Positions 18,830 through 28,572 are shown, counted from the first letter of the stretch. The stretch: DNA of 64,000 nucleotides from an uncultured Pseudomonadota bacterium (GCA_903876765.1 CAIRBH010000015.1:1-64000); one strand, 5' to 3'. The notes: a model not told the origin generated them from the letters alone. Numbers and translations are program-made.

Positions 18830-18883
18830 AAAAACAGCCCGCTTATTCAATACTTGCTTATTAAATATAAGCAGGCTGTTTTT
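18830..18883. terminator. Bidirectional terminator between clpA and the GST gene
   Basis: Arms aaaaacagcc (18830-18839) and ggctgttttt (18874-18883), with inner gcttat/ataagc pairing, form a long stem flanked by A and T runs. It serves clpA and also covers the 3' end of the GST gene coming from the other strand. Confidence 0.75.
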
Positions 18884-19460
18884 GCATCACGCTAATAAAT
18901 AGCGCAGATTCTGCGAGCGCTTGCAACCAAAGCTGCAATTTTGCATAAGGCGCAGTTGCAAACCAATCAGCATCGATGGCGGCAAACTGCCTAACAAATG
19001 GGAATATCGCAATATCGGCAAAACCAAGCGTGGCACCATACAAATATGGATTTTCATGCAATAAACTTTCTAACTTTTGCAAAAAAATCTCGCCTTGCGC
19101 TCTGTGCTGTTGTTGCGTTAAATCAGGCTGGCGCTCAGGGTATTTGTAGGCATCCAAAGCGCGCTTAAAAAATTGGTCGTTCTGCGCAATAAGCGCCTGC
19201 GCCCCCTCACTATTATGGCCAATCTGGCCATGTTCTCTTAATGCCCAATACATAATATCTAAGCTTTGCTCTAGCACTTTGCCATCTGTCAGCACAAGTA
19301 CTGGCACGGTCGCTTTAGGCGAAACTTGTAATAGGTGTGTTGGTTTATCCCGCAAAGAAATTTCTCTTATTTCTACATCAATTTTTGCCAGTTTTAGCGC
19401 CATGCGGGCGCGTATGGCATAAGGACAACGGCGATAAGAATATAATATGGCTAAGGTCAT
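18861..19460 (-). CDS. Glutathione S-transferase-like protein
   Basis: A 199-residue thioredoxin-fold protein. N-terminal YSYRRCPYAIRARMAL has the CPxxxR active-site pattern seen in glutaredoxin-2-like and beta-class GSTs; SPKATVPVL supplies the cis-proline; the all-helical C-terminal half includes FADIAIFPFVRQFA. The ATG at 19460 overlaps the pyrD stop by one base (TAATG), so it is translationally coupled to pyrD; an in-frame start at 19478 would overlap pyrD by 19 bases and is less likely. Substrate unknown. Confidence 0.9.
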   Translation of the reverse strand: MTLAILYSYRRCPYAIRARMALKLAKIDVEIREISLRDKPTHLLQVSPKATVPVLVLTDGKVLEQSLDIMYWALREHGQIGHNSEGAQALIAQNDQFFKRALDAYKYPERQPDLTQQQHRAQGEIFLQKLESLLHENPYLYGATLGFADIAIFPFVRQFAAIDADWFATAPYAKLQLWLQALAESALFISVMQKQPAYI

Positions 19461-20476
19461 TAGCCTAGTGCAGCGCAAACATCACGGACCAGCTTAGGCC
19501 CTTGATAAATCAAGCCGCTGTACAACTGCACAAGCGCTGCCCCAGCCGCAATTTTTTCTGCTGCGTCTGCACCACTTAAAATACCACCTACGCCAATAAT
19601 AGGTAACGCGCCCTGTAGGCGCTGTGCTAGTTGCCCAATCACTAAAGTGGATTGTTCACGCACAGGCGCACCAGACAATCCACCTGCTTCTTGGGCGTGC
19701 GCCATGCCCTGTACTTTGTCACGTGCCAGGGTAGTATTAGTGGCAATCACACCGTCAATCTGATGTGTCATCAATAAATCGGCAATTTCATTGATTTGTT
19801 CAAACTGCAAGTCTGGCGCTATTTTTAAGGCTATAGGGACATATTTACCATGTTGGTCTGCTAACTTGGCTTGCGCTAATTTAAGTGTGCCTAGCAAATC
19901 GGATAAAGCGGCTTTTTCTTGCAAAGCCCGTAGATTTTTAGTGTTGGGCGATGAAATATTCACCGTAATATAGCTCGCATAGGCATAGACTTTTTGCATG
20001 CAAATTAAATAATCTTCAACCGCATTCTCCATAGGCGTATCAAAGTTTTTGCCTATATTAATGCCCAGCACACCTTGATATTTGGCGGCTTTCACATTTT
20101 CAATTAAATGATCTACACCTAAGTTATTAAAGCCAAAACGGTTAATAATCGCTTGCGCTGCTGGCAGGCGGAATAAGCGCGGCTTAGGATTGCCAGGCTG
20201 CGGCCTAGGCGTAACGGTCCCCACCTCAATAAAGCCAAAGCCTAGGGCGGCCATGGCATCTATCACGGCGGCGTTTTTATCTAAGCCCGCGGCTAAACCG
20301 ACAGGGCTGGGAAACGTCATTCCCATCACCTGCCGAGGACGGCATACAGGCGGCGCTGGATAAAGCCTTAACGCCCCAGACCACAGAGACGCATTTAAGC
20401 TTTTTAAAGTAATATCATGAATAGCTTCAGCATCAAACTGAAATAATAAAGGGCGAGCGAGTGAGTAAATGTTCAT
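19460..20476 (-). CDS. pyrD: Dihydroorotate dehydrogenase (class 2, quinone-dependent)
   Basis: Fourth step of pyrimidine synthesis, oxidising dihydroorotate with quinone at the membrane. The 338 residues have the class 2 N-terminal membrane-associated extension ([19 protein letters not shown]), then [10 protein letters not shown], the loop [12 protein letters not shown] (catalytic serine of class 2), IATNTT, and the C-terminal FMN phosphate site GVGGILSG followed by [13 protein letters not shown]. Length and domain order are normal. Confidence 0.98.
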   Translation of the reverse strand: MNIYSLARPLLFQFDAEAIHDITLKSLNASLWSGALRLYPAPPVCRPRQVMGMTFPSPVGLAAGLDKNAAVIDAMAALGFGFIEVGTVTPRPQPGNPKPRLFRLPAAQAIINRFGFNNLGVDHLIENVKAAKYQGVLGINIGKNFDTPMENAVEDYLICMQKVYAYASYITVNISSPNTKNLRALQEKAALSDLLGTLKLAQAKLADQHGKYVPIALKIAPDLQFEQINEIADLLMTHQIDGVIATNTTLARDKVQGMAHAQEAGGLSGAPVREQSTLVIGQLAQRLQGALPIIGVGGILSGADAAEKIAAGAALVQLYSGLIYQGPKLVRDVCAALG

Positions 20477-20556
20477 AAGGCGATTTTACTGCATTCTAGC
20501 CCTTAGCCAAAACTCAAACTATATTTCGCGCCTGAAGTATCGCTTCAAGTTAAGCC

Positions 20557-22683
20557 CTAAGCCAGCGCCACCTCAACCAAATTGTCACTGAATGTGGTCG
20601 AGTGCCCCATATCGCCAAACTCCGCTGAACTAATGCAATTGACTGTGCCATTATTGAGTTGTCGCCAATAACCTAAAGTCGCCACCACTATTCCCGCATT
20701 CACATCGTCCGAGATTTTAGCCAGCCCATTAAATTCACCGCGATCATTAAACACTCTCACCACATCACCGGCCTTAATATGGCGTGCTGTAGCGTCTAAT
20801 TGGTTAATCATGACGAACTGTTCGCCCTGGCCTTTAATTTTTTCGGCCACATTGGCATAGCAAGAGTTTAAAAAGCCATGGCTCTTAGGCGAAATAATAT
20901 TCAGCGGATACTTGGCTGCTAATGCGGGGTTAGTATCTGGCGTTTCACGCGAGGCCAGGTAGTCTGGCAATGGGTCTAAATCTTCCAAGGGTTGAAAGCC
21001 TTCATACATTTGCCTAAAAGGCCCAGCGACGAAGTTTTTAGCGCCTTCTACCAAAAACTGACACTTGCCAGTAGGCGTAGGAAAATCGCCCTTGGCATGC
21101 CGCGCACGTGTATCTTTATCGCCAAATGCTTTTAGGCGCGCAAAACCATGTTTGCGTAAATAATCTAAGTCTATGCCTTCACAAGTTGGTGAAGCCCAAT
21201 CCACGTAATTTTCTAGGCATTGGGTATCATTCCACTGAAAGTTATCTTCGGTGTAGCCCATTAATTTAGCTAGCCGTCTAAAAATTTCATTATTAGGGAT
21301 AGCTTCACCCGGCGGCTCTATGCATTTTTCATTGTAAGTAAGATAGAGATGACCCCAAGACAGCACCATGTCTTCCATTTCTGCTCCCATCGCGGCTGGC
21401 AGGATAATGTCAGCATAAGCAGCAGTATCAGACATAAAATGCTCAGCCACAACCAAGAACAAATCTTCATTGGCTAGGCCTTTGGCTATTTTATCGGTTT
21501 CTGGCGCTTGCGTTAGCGGATTAGTATTCCACACCATCATAGATTTAATCGGCGTCTTCAGCTTAAGTTCACCAGTCAGCGCACGGCCTAATTGCAAATT
21601 ATTGACTACTGGCGTACCTTCAGGGATTAAATCTGGACGCGAAATCACATCAAATTTATACGGGTGCTCCCACACTGGGAATTGCAAAGCGCCACCCCCA
21701 ACATGACGCCAAGCGCCGATTAAAGCAGGCAAACAAGTCACCGCGCGTATGGCTTGGCTGCCGCCATAGCTGCGCTCTAAGGCCACGCCTAAGCGTATGG
21801 CAGCTGGCGGGGTGCTGGCATATTCTCTGGCAAATTTGCGTATGTCATCGGCTGAAATGCCTGTTATCTTTTCTGCCCACTCAGGGGTTCTATCTCTGGC
21901 GCGGTCAGCTAGTTCTGCATAACCTAGCGTGTAATTGTCTACATAGTCTTGATCAACTAAGCCTTCATTGATAATGACATGTATCATAGCCATGGCTAAA
22001 GCACCATCCGTGCCTGGCTTGGGGGCGAGATGCCAATCCGCTTCCTTGGCAGTTTTTGAGGCATAAGAATCCACCACGACTACTTTTGCACCCCTTTTTT
22101 GTGCCTCATGAATAATATGCCAATGGTGTAAATTAGTACTGACAGAATTACACGCCCAAATAACAATATACTTAGCGTGACTAAAACTTTCTGGGTCAAC
22201 ACCAGCTGTAGGGCCTACGGTTAGCAACCATGCGGTACATGAGCCTTCACCACAAAATGTACGCTCACAGACAGTAGCACCCATGCGATTAAAAAAAGCA
22301 TCCCCACCATTCAAACCATGCACCAAGCCTTGGTTGCCCAAATAACTATTAGGCATAATGGCATGTGGGCCATCTGTCGCAATAATTGCTTTCCACTTAC
22401 TGGTAATTTCCTCTAGCGCTTCTTGCCAGCTGATGCGTTTGAATTGCTGGCTGCCCTTAGGCCCAGTTCTTTTGAGGGGGTAGAGCAGGCGGTCAGGGTG
22501 GTAATGGCGTTTTTCGTAATCTTTTAATTTGACGCATAAGCCGCCGCGCGTCATGGGGTGCTCAGTATTACCAGTGACTGATATGAGCTTGTTGTCCTTG
22601 ACCATATAGACCATAGAACAGGTATCTGGGCAGTCATGTGGACAACCACCATGAAAAGTTTGAACATCAGCGGGCTTATTCAT
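20557..22683 (-). CDS. Molybdopterin-dependent oxidoreductase, stand-alone
   Basis: A 708-residue enzyme of the DMSO reductase superfamily. Seen: N-terminal 4Fe-4S motif GGCPHDCPDTCSM with the fourth Cys in RGGLCVKLK, then bis-MGD-binding regions, and a C-terminal molydopterin dinucleotide-binding domain (PLNIISPKSHGFLNS ... NQLDATARHIKAGDVVRVFN). No signal or twin-arginine peptide, so it should be cytoplasmic. No electron-transfer or membrane subunit lies beside it. Substrate is unknown; related orphan enzymes in proteobacteria are annotated only as anaerobic dehydrogenases. Placing the metal-ligand residue is not safe by reading. Confidence 0.9.
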   Translation of the reverse strand: MNKPADVQTFHGGCPHDCPDTCSMVYMVKDNKLISVTGNTEHPMTRGGLCVKLKDYEKRHYHPDRLLYPLKRTGPKGSQQFKRISWQEALEEITSKWKAIIATDGPHAIMPNSYLGNQGLVHGLNGGDAFFNRMGATVCERTFCGEGSCTAWLLTVGPTAGVDPESFSHAKYIVIWACNSVSTNLHHWHIIHEAQKRGAKVVVVDSYASKTAKEADWHLAPKPGTDGALAMAMIHVIINEGLVDQDYVDNYTLGYAELADRARDRTPEWAEKITGISADDIRKFAREYASTPPAAIRLGVALERSYGGSQAIRAVTCLPALIGAWRHVGGGALQFPVWEHPYKFDVISRPDLIPEGTPVVNNLQLGRALTGELKLKTPIKSMMVWNTNPLTQAPETDKIAKGLANEDLFLVVAEHFMSDTAAYADIILPAAMGAEMEDMVLSWGHLYLTYNEKCIEPPGEAIPNNEIFRRLAKLMGYTEDNFQWNDTQCLENYVDWASPTCEGIDLDYLRKHGFARLKAFGDKDTRARHAKGDFPTPTGKCQFLVEGAKNFVAGPFRQMYEGFQPLEDLDPLPDYLASRETPDTNPALAAKYPLNIISPKSHGFLNSCYANVAEKIKGQGEQFVMINQLDATARHIKAGDVVRVFNDRGEFNGLAKISDDVNAGIVVATLGYWRQLNNGTVNCISSAEFGDMGHSTTFSDNLVEVALA

Positions 22684-22818
22684 TTTAAGAATCTCCTCAA
22701 ATGATTAAAATAAAAATCAGTATGGCTAGGCATCACTATATACACAGATATATGGCAAGGCAATTCATGTGGATTTTATTATGGATACTTATTTAGAAAA
22801 TACGATTAAAATCACGCT

Positions 22819-24003
22819 ATGAACAAACCACTAGCCTTGTTAAACAATTTAACCCCCAGCCAATTTTTGGCAGAATATTGGCAAAAAAAACCCCTACTGA
22901 TTAAAAATGCTATTCCTAACTTTAAGGGCTTACTGAGCGCTGAAGAATTAGCTGGCCTAGCATGCGAGGATGAGGTGCAATCGCGGATTGTTGAGTACAT
23001 TAAAGGCAAATGGGATGCACGTCAGGGCCCTTTTGCTGATGATGATTTTGCCAAATTACCAGACCAGCCGTGCCAAGAGCATCACTGGACCTTATTAGTG
23101 CAAAGCGTCAATCATCATTTACCAGCAGCAGCAGAGCTGCTAGCGCAATTTAACTTTATTCCACATGCACGACTTGACGACTTGATGGTGAGCTATGCGC
23201 CAGATGGTGGCGGTGTTGGGCCGCATTTTGATAGCTATGATGTTTTTTTACTGCAAGGCCAAGGCAAACGACTATGGCGTATTAGCGAACAATCTGACTT
23301 AACTTTAATAGAAGGCGCGCCGCTGCGCATTTTAAAGCATTTTGACACCGCACAAGAATGGCTGCTAGAGGCTGGTGACATGCTTTATTTACCACCTCAT
23401 CTTGCGCATTGGGGTATTGCAGTATCAGAAGGCGCTATTGATTGCATGACCTATTCCATTGGGTTTCGAGCGCCAAAGAATCAAGAGCTTGCCACTGAGT
23501 TTTTGGGTTTTATGCAGGATAAATTGAACCAAGATCAGCTTGTATTTGATGGTATTTATCAAGATGCAGATCTATCTTTACAAATACACCCTGGCGAAAT
23601 TAGCCAGCAAATGATTAATACGGTGAGTGAAAATCTAAAGAAAATTACATGGTCTGAGGCTATGGTGGCAGAGTTTTTAGGCCGTTACCTTTCTGATCCT
23701 AAGCCTGATGTGGTTTTTAATGGTAACAAAAAAATATCGACTACCACTTTTTCTAAAAAAATAACTGCTATGGGCCTCGAGCTTGACCTAAAGAGCTTAA
23801 TGCTATTTTCTGGCGCTAATTTCTTTATTAATGGTGAGATGATAAATTTAACTGGCGAATCAGCAGCAGTACTAAAAATACTGGCAGATCATCGTCGTAT
23901 TACTGCAAAAGATTTTAAAATCTATAAAACTATAAATACCGCACTACTAGAACTACTTTATGATTGGTATAGTGCTGGCTACTTACATATAATCTCATCT
24001 TGA
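22819..24003 (+). CDS. roxA: JmjC-type ribosomal oxygenase (RoxA/YcfD-like)
   Basis: A 2-oxoglutarate/Fe(II) oxygenase; E. coli YcfD (RoxA) hydroxylates an arginine of ribosomal protein L16. The 394 residues start with FLAEYWQKKPLLIKNAIP and hold the iron site VGPHFDSYDVFLLQGQGKR (HxD) and HLAHWGIA (distal His), plus GDMLYLPPHLAHW. A C-terminal winged-helix-like dimer/substrate region follows (TTFSKKITAMG ... LYDWYSAGYLHI). It is divergent from the molybdopterin enzyme gene. Identity as RoxA is by family; substrate not shown. Confidence 0.92.
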   Translation: MNKPLALLNNLTPSQFLAEYWQKKPLLIKNAIPNFKGLLSAEELAGLACEDEVQSRIVEYIKGKWDARQGPFADDDFAKLPDQPCQEHHWTLLVQSVNHHLPAAAELLAQFNFIPHARLDDLMVSYAPDGGGVGPHFDSYDVFLLQGQGKRLWRISEQSDLTLIEGAPLRILKHFDTAQEWLLEAGDMLYLPPHLAHWGIAVSEGAIDCMTYSIGFRAPKNQELATEFLGFMQDKLNQDQLVFDGIYQDADLSLQIHPGEISQQMINTVSENLKKITWSEAMVAEFLGRYLSDPKPDVVFNGNKKISTTTFSKKITAMGLELDLKSLMLFSGANFFINGEMINLTGESAAVLKILADHRRITAKDFKIYKTINTALLELLYDWYSAGYLHIISS

Positions 24004-24238
24004 TAGGCAGCATATCAAACGATATTCATATAAACCGATCTCGCTTTAAGCCTTCTCTAAATAAGCCGGTAACTGCAGATTTACTGACTACATGATAAAA
24101 AACATTAAATGTCAGCCAATAGGTTGTTCTATATTCAAGCTGATATTAAGCTGGTTATAGATAGAGCAATCATCCTAAGCTAATAAATACTATGAATAAC
24201 GGCTTATAAGCTGGCTACAGGCTCTAAAATTGTTAATA

Positions 24239-24267
24239 TTTTGTAAAAATAAGCTTTTTTTACAAAA
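24239..24267 (+). terminator. AT-rich hairpin 236 bases after roxA
   Basis: Arms ttttgtaaaaa (24239-24249) and tttttacaaaa (24257-24267) form an 11-base-pair stem with a seven-base loop. It may be a late terminator of roxA; no T-run follows. The rest of the 24004-24410 gap shows no open frame of note and only AT-rich sequence and the hairpin at 24349-24382. Confidence 0.35.
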
Positions 24268-24348
24268 ATCGTCAACTCAATTATGAAAATGACTAGTTTT
24301 TTTTAAAATTACTGGTAAAATTTAAGCCACTCGGTATGCTTATTAGAT

Positions 24349-24382
24349 AAAACTTTTCAGCAGTTATCGAAAAAGTTTTTTT
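24349..24382 (+). promoter_or_regulatory. Terminator-like hairpin in the lipoprotein leader
   Basis: Arms aaaactttt (24349-24357) and aaaagtttt (24371-24379), loop of 13 bases, then three further Ts. It lies 29 bases upstream of the Ala-rich lipoprotein start codon. It could end an upstream transcript, attenuate the gene, or be the 3' end of a small RNA. Confidence 0.35.
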
Positions 24383-24410
24383 AACCAGTTCTAAACCTTA
24401 AGGAATCAAA

Positions 24411-24614
24411 ATGACACGTTCACTTTTACTTGCTGCATTGTTAGCTCTTGCTGTTACCGCTTGTGGCGAAAAAGCTGCTGAAGCTCCTGCTACTGAAGCT
24501 GCTCCTGCTGCTGAAGCTGCTCCTGCTGCTGCTCCTGCTGAAGCTGCACCAGCTGCTGAAGCTGCTCCTGCTGAAGCTGCACCAGCTGCTGCTCCTGCTG
24601 AAGCTGCTAAGTAA
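24411..24614 (+). CDS. Small alanine/proline/glutamate-rich lipoprotein
   Basis: A 67-residue exported protein. Residues 1-18 are a lipoprotein signal peptide with lipobox LAVTAC (lipidated Cys18). The rest is repeated AAEAAPAEAAPAAAP, built from 15- to 18-base tandem units of gctgaagctgctcctgct type. Its Shine-Dalgarno AAGGA is well placed. Codon usage is almost all GCT/CCT, unlike the neighbours. Function unknown; flexible Ala-Pro linkers are known to reach across the periplasm. Followed by a strong terminator. Similar small low-complexity lipoproteins occur in other betaproteobacteria. Confidence 0.8.
   Translation: MTRSLLLAALLALAVTACGEKAAEAPATEAAPAAEAAPAAAPAEAAPAAEAAPAEAAPAAAPAEAAK
24473..24610 (+). 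repeat. Coding tandem repeats in the lipoprotein gene
   Basis: Units of gctgaagctgctcct type (15 to 18 bases) recur about seven times with few changes, so the protein length may vary among strains by slippage. Confidence 0.7.
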
Positions 24615-24630
24615 TTAGCTTGTAGCAATT

Positions 24631-24657
24631 AAAAAGCCGACTTTTAGTCGGCTTTTT
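24631..24657 (+). terminator. Rho-independent terminator after the lipoprotein gene
   Basis: Arms aaaaagccgact (24631-24642) and agtcggcttttt (24646-24657), loop ttt, followed by more Ts. It begins 16 bases after the lipoprotein stop codon. Symmetric A/T flanks make it bidirectional on paper, and the gene at 24728 converges on it from the minus strand. Confidence 0.92.
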
Positions 24658-24727
24658 TTATTTTCTAATCCTTAATATGTTAAGACTAGAAATACTAAAA
24701 CTCTAGCAATATTAAAACTAAAGATGT

Positions 24728-25501
24728 CTAGCTAATCTCTCTCCAAGCAAATCCTGCTAGCTGGTCAGCAATACCTATCCAATCTTCTTCGCAGTTCAAT
24801 ACACCAGCCAAGGCGCTTTTAGCTAATTTTGCTGTGTTATTTTTTGCGCTTAAATGTGCCGCCACTATATGCTGCAAATGGCTATTATCTAATTTCGCTA
24901 GCAAATTGGCTGCTTCTGAGTTTTCTAAATGACCTAAATCTCCGCCAACCCGTTGTTTTAGTGCCCAGCTATATGGGCCAGATTTCAACATGCTCGCATC
25001 ATGATTACATTCCAATACCAAAGCATGACATGCGCTTAATTGATATTCAATATGAGGGGTGCTGCGTCCAACATCGGTCAGTACTCCTAGCCTATGATTG
25101 CCGTCTGAAAAAACACATTGTATAGGTTCACGGGCGTCATGCGGCACTGGATAAGGCTGAACTTCAATGTCATCAATTGCAAACGCCTGATGGCTATCAA
25201 TCACATTGAGCTGAATATCATGTTGATTGGGCATATAGCGGCTGGCCATTTTGAGCGTGCCGTAGCTAAGCCAGATTGGTATCTTATACTTTGCGGCAAA
25301 CTTAAACGCCCCTCCTGCATGGTCATCGTGCTCATGCGTAATCACTATCCCAGCCAAATTAGTGGGTTCTATGTTCAAGCGCAGCAGCCTAGACAAGGTT
25401 TCTTTAATACCAAAACCACAATCTAACATCAGTTTGGTATCTTGCACTTCTACCACTAGCGAATTGCCAGCACTACCACTACCTAGTGAAGCAAAACGCA
25501 T
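24728..25501 (-). CDS. Metallo-beta-lactamase-fold hydrolase, YycJ/WalJ-like
   Basis: A 257-residue cytosolic hydrolase with metal ligands in VITHEHDDHAGG (HxHxDH), the early strand FASLGSGSAGNSLVVE, AYPVPHDAREP-like PYPVPHDARE, and LVLECNHDASM. This matches the YycJ/WalJ group of putative exonucleases. The SGSSGN-like N-terminus (LGSGSAGNS) is diagnostic of the group. The gene is 30 bases downstream of bamC on the same strand and may be in the dapA-bamC transcript. Substrate not shown. Confidence 0.92.
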   Translation of the reverse strand: MRFASLGSGSAGNSLVVEVQDTKLMLDCGFGIKETLSRLLRLNIEPTNLAGIVITHEHDDHAGGAFKFAAKYKIPIWLSYGTLKMASRYMPNQHDIQLNVIDSHQAFAIDDIEVQPYPVPHDAREPIQCVFSDGNHRLGVLTDVGRSTPHIEYQLSACHALVLECNHDASMLKSGPYSWALKQRVGGDLGHLENSEAANLLAKLDNSHLQHIVAAHLSAKNNTAKLAKSALAGVLNCEEDWIGIADQLAGFAWREIS

Positions 25502-25531
25502 CGGTTAAAATCTACCTTAATTTTCGATGAA

Positions 25532-26791
25532 TTATTTTAGTTGCTCATACATGAGCGCTACAATGCGGTTGGCCGTAGTTGTAGAAATACGCGCGCCATC
25601 CTTATCGACTACCGTCACCGTCGCATTATCTTTATCGCCATCAGCGACTTTAATGCGATATTGTTTTTCTGGGTTTACTTTTTGCTTATCGTCTGTACCC
25701 CAGAATTTTAGCTTTTCAACCATACTTTTTTCGTCTTTATTGCTTACGGCGCCAGCTTCTTTTTTATCGTCATCTCCCCAGAACTTTAAGGTTTCTAGTA
25801 AGCCCTTCTTTTTCTTAGGGGTGTCGTCGATATCCACATCGGCATAACGCACAAAGAATATGCCGTTAGAGCGATCTTTATCTTCTATAACAAAGCCCAC
25901 TCTATCCAAGGCCAAGCCGACGCGACGCCAAGCGCGGTCAAACGCATCATTAAGTAATAATGTGGCGCTGCCATCAGCCTCTTTGATGACTTCAGCACGC
26001 TTCAAAATCACCCCTTGCGCGATAATGTCTTTTGATTTTTGCTCAGCTACGCCTAGCTTCACCATTAAACGGCGTAATAATTCAGCATCTAACTCCGCTT
26101 CTCTAACATCTTCTGCAACAGCCGTTTTTGCGTCTAATTTGTACCCTGTTTCAATTTCACCGATATTTGTTCTTACTCTATTTTTACCGTCATCTGGCGC
26201 CCCTGAAACTGAGCGATGCGTCATATAAATTTCTGTGGTATTCGCTTCATTGCCACGATCTATGCGGGTACGAAACTTTTTCTTATCCGCATAACCAGAT
26301 AACTTGTCTAGCATCTTATCGAATCTATCACCTAGATTGCCTGTCTCATCTTTTTTAATGGCTTCAGTATCAATCCATTCAGTTTCCATTACGCCCAATT
26401 GCGCATTTTCTGAACGTACTGCAAAGCCTTGATCTGCCCAGAACTCCAGTATCACAGGCCATACTTTTTCAGCGGGTGAATTCACCACTAACCAGCGTTG
26501 CGCCCCTGCTTTTTCTAATCTCACGCCATCAGGAGTGACCAATACCTTCTCAACGCCCACTTCTTGGCTTTCTTGCGCTTGGCTATAACTTGAATAGTTA
26601 GTACTGCCAGGAATGGAATAAGCATCGCTGACTGGGCTTGCCGTTAAGTCTGGCGGCACTTCTAACGGACGAGCACGCCCCGCACTTTTATAATCTGAAG
26701 TGTTATTGATGAAAGGAATAGAGTCGCAAGCAACCAAACTTGCGATAACCAGTAGATAAATAACGCTATGTTTGATATTTATTTGTTTCAT
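25532..26791 (-). CDS. bamC: Outer membrane assembly lipoprotein BamC
   Basis: A lipoprotein of the BAM complex. I choose the ATG at 26791, giving MKQINIKHSV and a clean lipobox LVAC (lipidated Cys22); a longer in-frame start (26872) would hide the signal peptide and overlap dapA. The 419 residues have the proline-rich segment RPLEVPPDLT, then two helix-grip domains. The second is interrupted by a lysine/aspartate-rich insert (about residues 325-375) carrying two copies of an LKFWG motif before the final strand YRIKVADGDKDN. dapA lies upstream, the classic dapA-bamC order. Confidence 0.93.
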   Translation of the reverse strand: MKQINIKHSVIYLLVIASLVACDSIPFINNTSDYKSAGRARPLEVPPDLTASPVSDAYSIPGSTNYSSYSQAQESQEVGVEKVLVTPDGVRLEKAGAQRWLVVNSPAEKVWPVILEFWADQGFAVRSENAQLGVMETEWIDTEAIKKDETGNLGDRFDKMLDKLSGYADKKKFRTRIDRGNEANTTEIYMTHRSVSGAPDDGKNRVRTNIGEIETGYKLDAKTAVAEDVREAELDAELLRRLMVKLGVAEQKSKDIIAQGVILKRAEVIKEADGSATLLLNDAFDRAWRRVGLALDRVGFVIEDKDRSNGIFFVRYADVDIDDTPKKKKGLLETLKFWGDDDKKEAGAVSNKDEKSMVEKLKFWGTDDKQKVNPEKQYRIKVADGDKDNATVTVVDKDGARISTTTANRIVALMYEQLK

Positions 26792-26847
26792 GCAGACCTC
26801 TGTAAAAATACTTGATAAATCGTTGTAACGAGTAATGTAATTAGAAG

Positions 26848-27762
26848 CTATAAAAGTTGGGCAGGTTGGCAAGCACTTCGCAACACCTCATGGTATTGCG
26901 CTGACAATTGCACCATAGGCAACCTAATGCCTGATTTAATTAAACCCATTTGCGCTAACACCCATTTCACTGGCATAGGGTTGGCTTCAACAAACAGTTT
27001 TTGGTGTAAGGGAAATAATTTTGCATTAACCTCACGGGCGCTTATGGCATCGCCTGCAATTGCGGCTAAACACATCTGGTGCATCAGCTTAGGTGCCACA
27101 TTGGCTGTCACTGAAATAACGCCTTTGCCACCTAGCAACATCAAACTCATGGCTGTTGCATCATCGCCACTGAATACGGCAAAATCTTTAGGTGCGCGCA
27201 ACAACAAATCTGTGCCACGCTCTATGCCGCCTGTGGCATCTTTAATGCCAATAATATTGTTGTGTTCGGCTAGACGTAGGGTAGTATCGTTACTGATATC
27301 GCAGGATGTACGCCCAGGTACGTTATAAAGAATTTGTGGAATATCTACCGCGTCGGCAATTGCCTTAAAGTGCTGATACAAGCCCTCTTGCGTAGGCTTA
27401 TTGTAATAAGGTGCAACTAATAAACATGCATCTACGCCTAGTTGTTTGGCTTTTTGCGTAAGTGTAATGGCCTCTTTAGTCGAATTAGCGCCAGTACCCG
27501 CGATTACTGGCACTCGACCATGCACTTGATTGACCGCTGTTTTTATTAATAAACAATGTTCGTCAAAATCGACTGTAGGCGACTCGCCCGTAGTCCCTAC
27601 GATCACTATGCCATCTGTGCCTTGCTCAATATGAAATTCTATCAAGGCCTGCAGAGCAGCAATATCTAAACTGCCATCTTCAAACATAGGTGTAACGATA
27701 GCGACTAAACTACCTTGAGCGACTAATTTGCCTTGCAACATACGCAAACCTAAAGTATTCAT
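26848..27762 (-). CDS. dapA: 4-hydroxy-tetrahydrodipicolinate synthase
   Basis: Condenses aspartate semialdehyde with pyruvate for lysine and meso-diaminopimelate. The 304 residues show VGTTGESPT, the tyrosine segment [13 protein letters not shown], the Schiff-base lysine in IGIKDATGG and a C-terminal helix bundle. The upstream ATG gives [11 protein letters not shown]; a second ATG at 27741 ([11 protein letters not shown]) has a better aligned AGG and may be the true start. Both are longer than the usual N-terminus, which starts near the [10 protein letters not shown] strand. Confidence 0.97.
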   Translation of the reverse strand: MNTLGLRMLQGKLVAQGSLVAIVTPMFEDGSLDIAALQALIEFHIEQGTDGIVIVGTTGESPTVDFDEHCLLIKTAVNQVHGRVPVIAGTGANSTKEAITLTQKAKQLGVDACLLVAPYYNKPTQEGLYQHFKAIADAVDIPQILYNVPGRTSCDISNDTTLRLAEHNNIIGIKDATGGIERGTDLLLRAPKDFAVFSGDDATAMSLMLLGGKGVISVTANVAPKLMHQMCLAAIAGDAISAREVNAKLFPLHQKLFVEANPMPVKWVLAQMGLIKSGIRLPMVQLSAQYHEVLRSACQPAQLL

Positions 27763-27954
27763 AATGCTATATTTTAACTTAAAAGCCAGTCGAATATATA
27801 GTTTATCCGTGTTAAAGTTTGTCTGAACGAGGACTCATTTCATCAAGTCATAACCAAGCCCATCAATAACTTTCCCAGCTTTTTGCATGATTAATAGGCC
27901 CGCGCTACAGCATAAACACGGTATAATTTAGGCTATTATTTTCAAAAAATTATT

Positions 27955-28548
27955 ATGGCTATTGATTTACATCATTACATCATGATTCTGATTGGCACGG
28001 TGCTGGTGAACAATATCGTGCTAGTTAAAATCTTAGGCTTATGCCCATTTATGGGCGTTTCTAAAAAATTAGAAGCCTCTATCGGCATGGCTGGGGCTAC
28101 GGCATTCGTGCTGAGCATAGGCTCTATGACCAGCTGGGGCGTCAACCACTATTTGCTAGAACCCCATAGTTTGCAATATCTTCGCACCCTATCGTTTATT
28201 GTCATCATCGCTGGGGTGGTTCAGCTGACGGAGATGATCTTAGAAAAAAACTTCCCGCCACTTTACCAAGGTTTAGGGATATTTTTGCCGCTTATCACCA
28301 CCAATTGCTCAGTGCTAGGGATTCCATTATTAAATGCACAGGCCAGTCATAGCTTCATAGAATCACTTTTCTACGGCTTAGGCGGCGCTATCGGTTTTTC
28401 GCTGGTATTGATTCTATTTGCATCCATGCGCGAACGGCTAGAGGCGGCGGACATTCCATTAGTACTCAAAGGCTCTGCCATTGCCATGGTCACCGCTGCA
28501 CTCATGAGCTTAGCCTTCATGGGCTTTGCGGGTCTTGATAAATATTAA
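27955..28548 (+). CDS. rsxA: Electron transport complex subunit RsxA
   Basis: One of two homologous six-helix inner-membrane subunits of the Rsx/Rnf complex, which couples NADH/ferredoxin electron flow to ion movement. The 197 residues start in the membrane ([25 protein letters not shown]) and include the conserved [12 protein letters not shown] segment, with the Cys that helps hold the interfacial iron-sulfur centre. First gene of rsxABCDGE. Confidence 0.97.
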   Translation: MAIDLHHYIMILIGTVLVNNIVLVKILGLCPFMGVSKKLEASIGMAGATAFVLSIGSMTSWGVNHYLLEPHSLQYLRTLSFIVIIAGVVQLTEMILEKNFPPLYQGLGIFLPLITTNCSVLGIPLLNAQASHSFIESLFYGLGGAIGFSLVLILFASMRERLEAADIPLVLKGSAIAMVTAALMSLAFMGFAGLDKY

Positions 28549-28572
28549 GCGCAATATCTCCGTGATCAAAAC

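Noticed and set aside
24398-24628. Alanine/glycine-rich frame antisense to the small lipoprotein
   Set aside because: A by-product of the GCT/CCT repeats read backwards; no start context.
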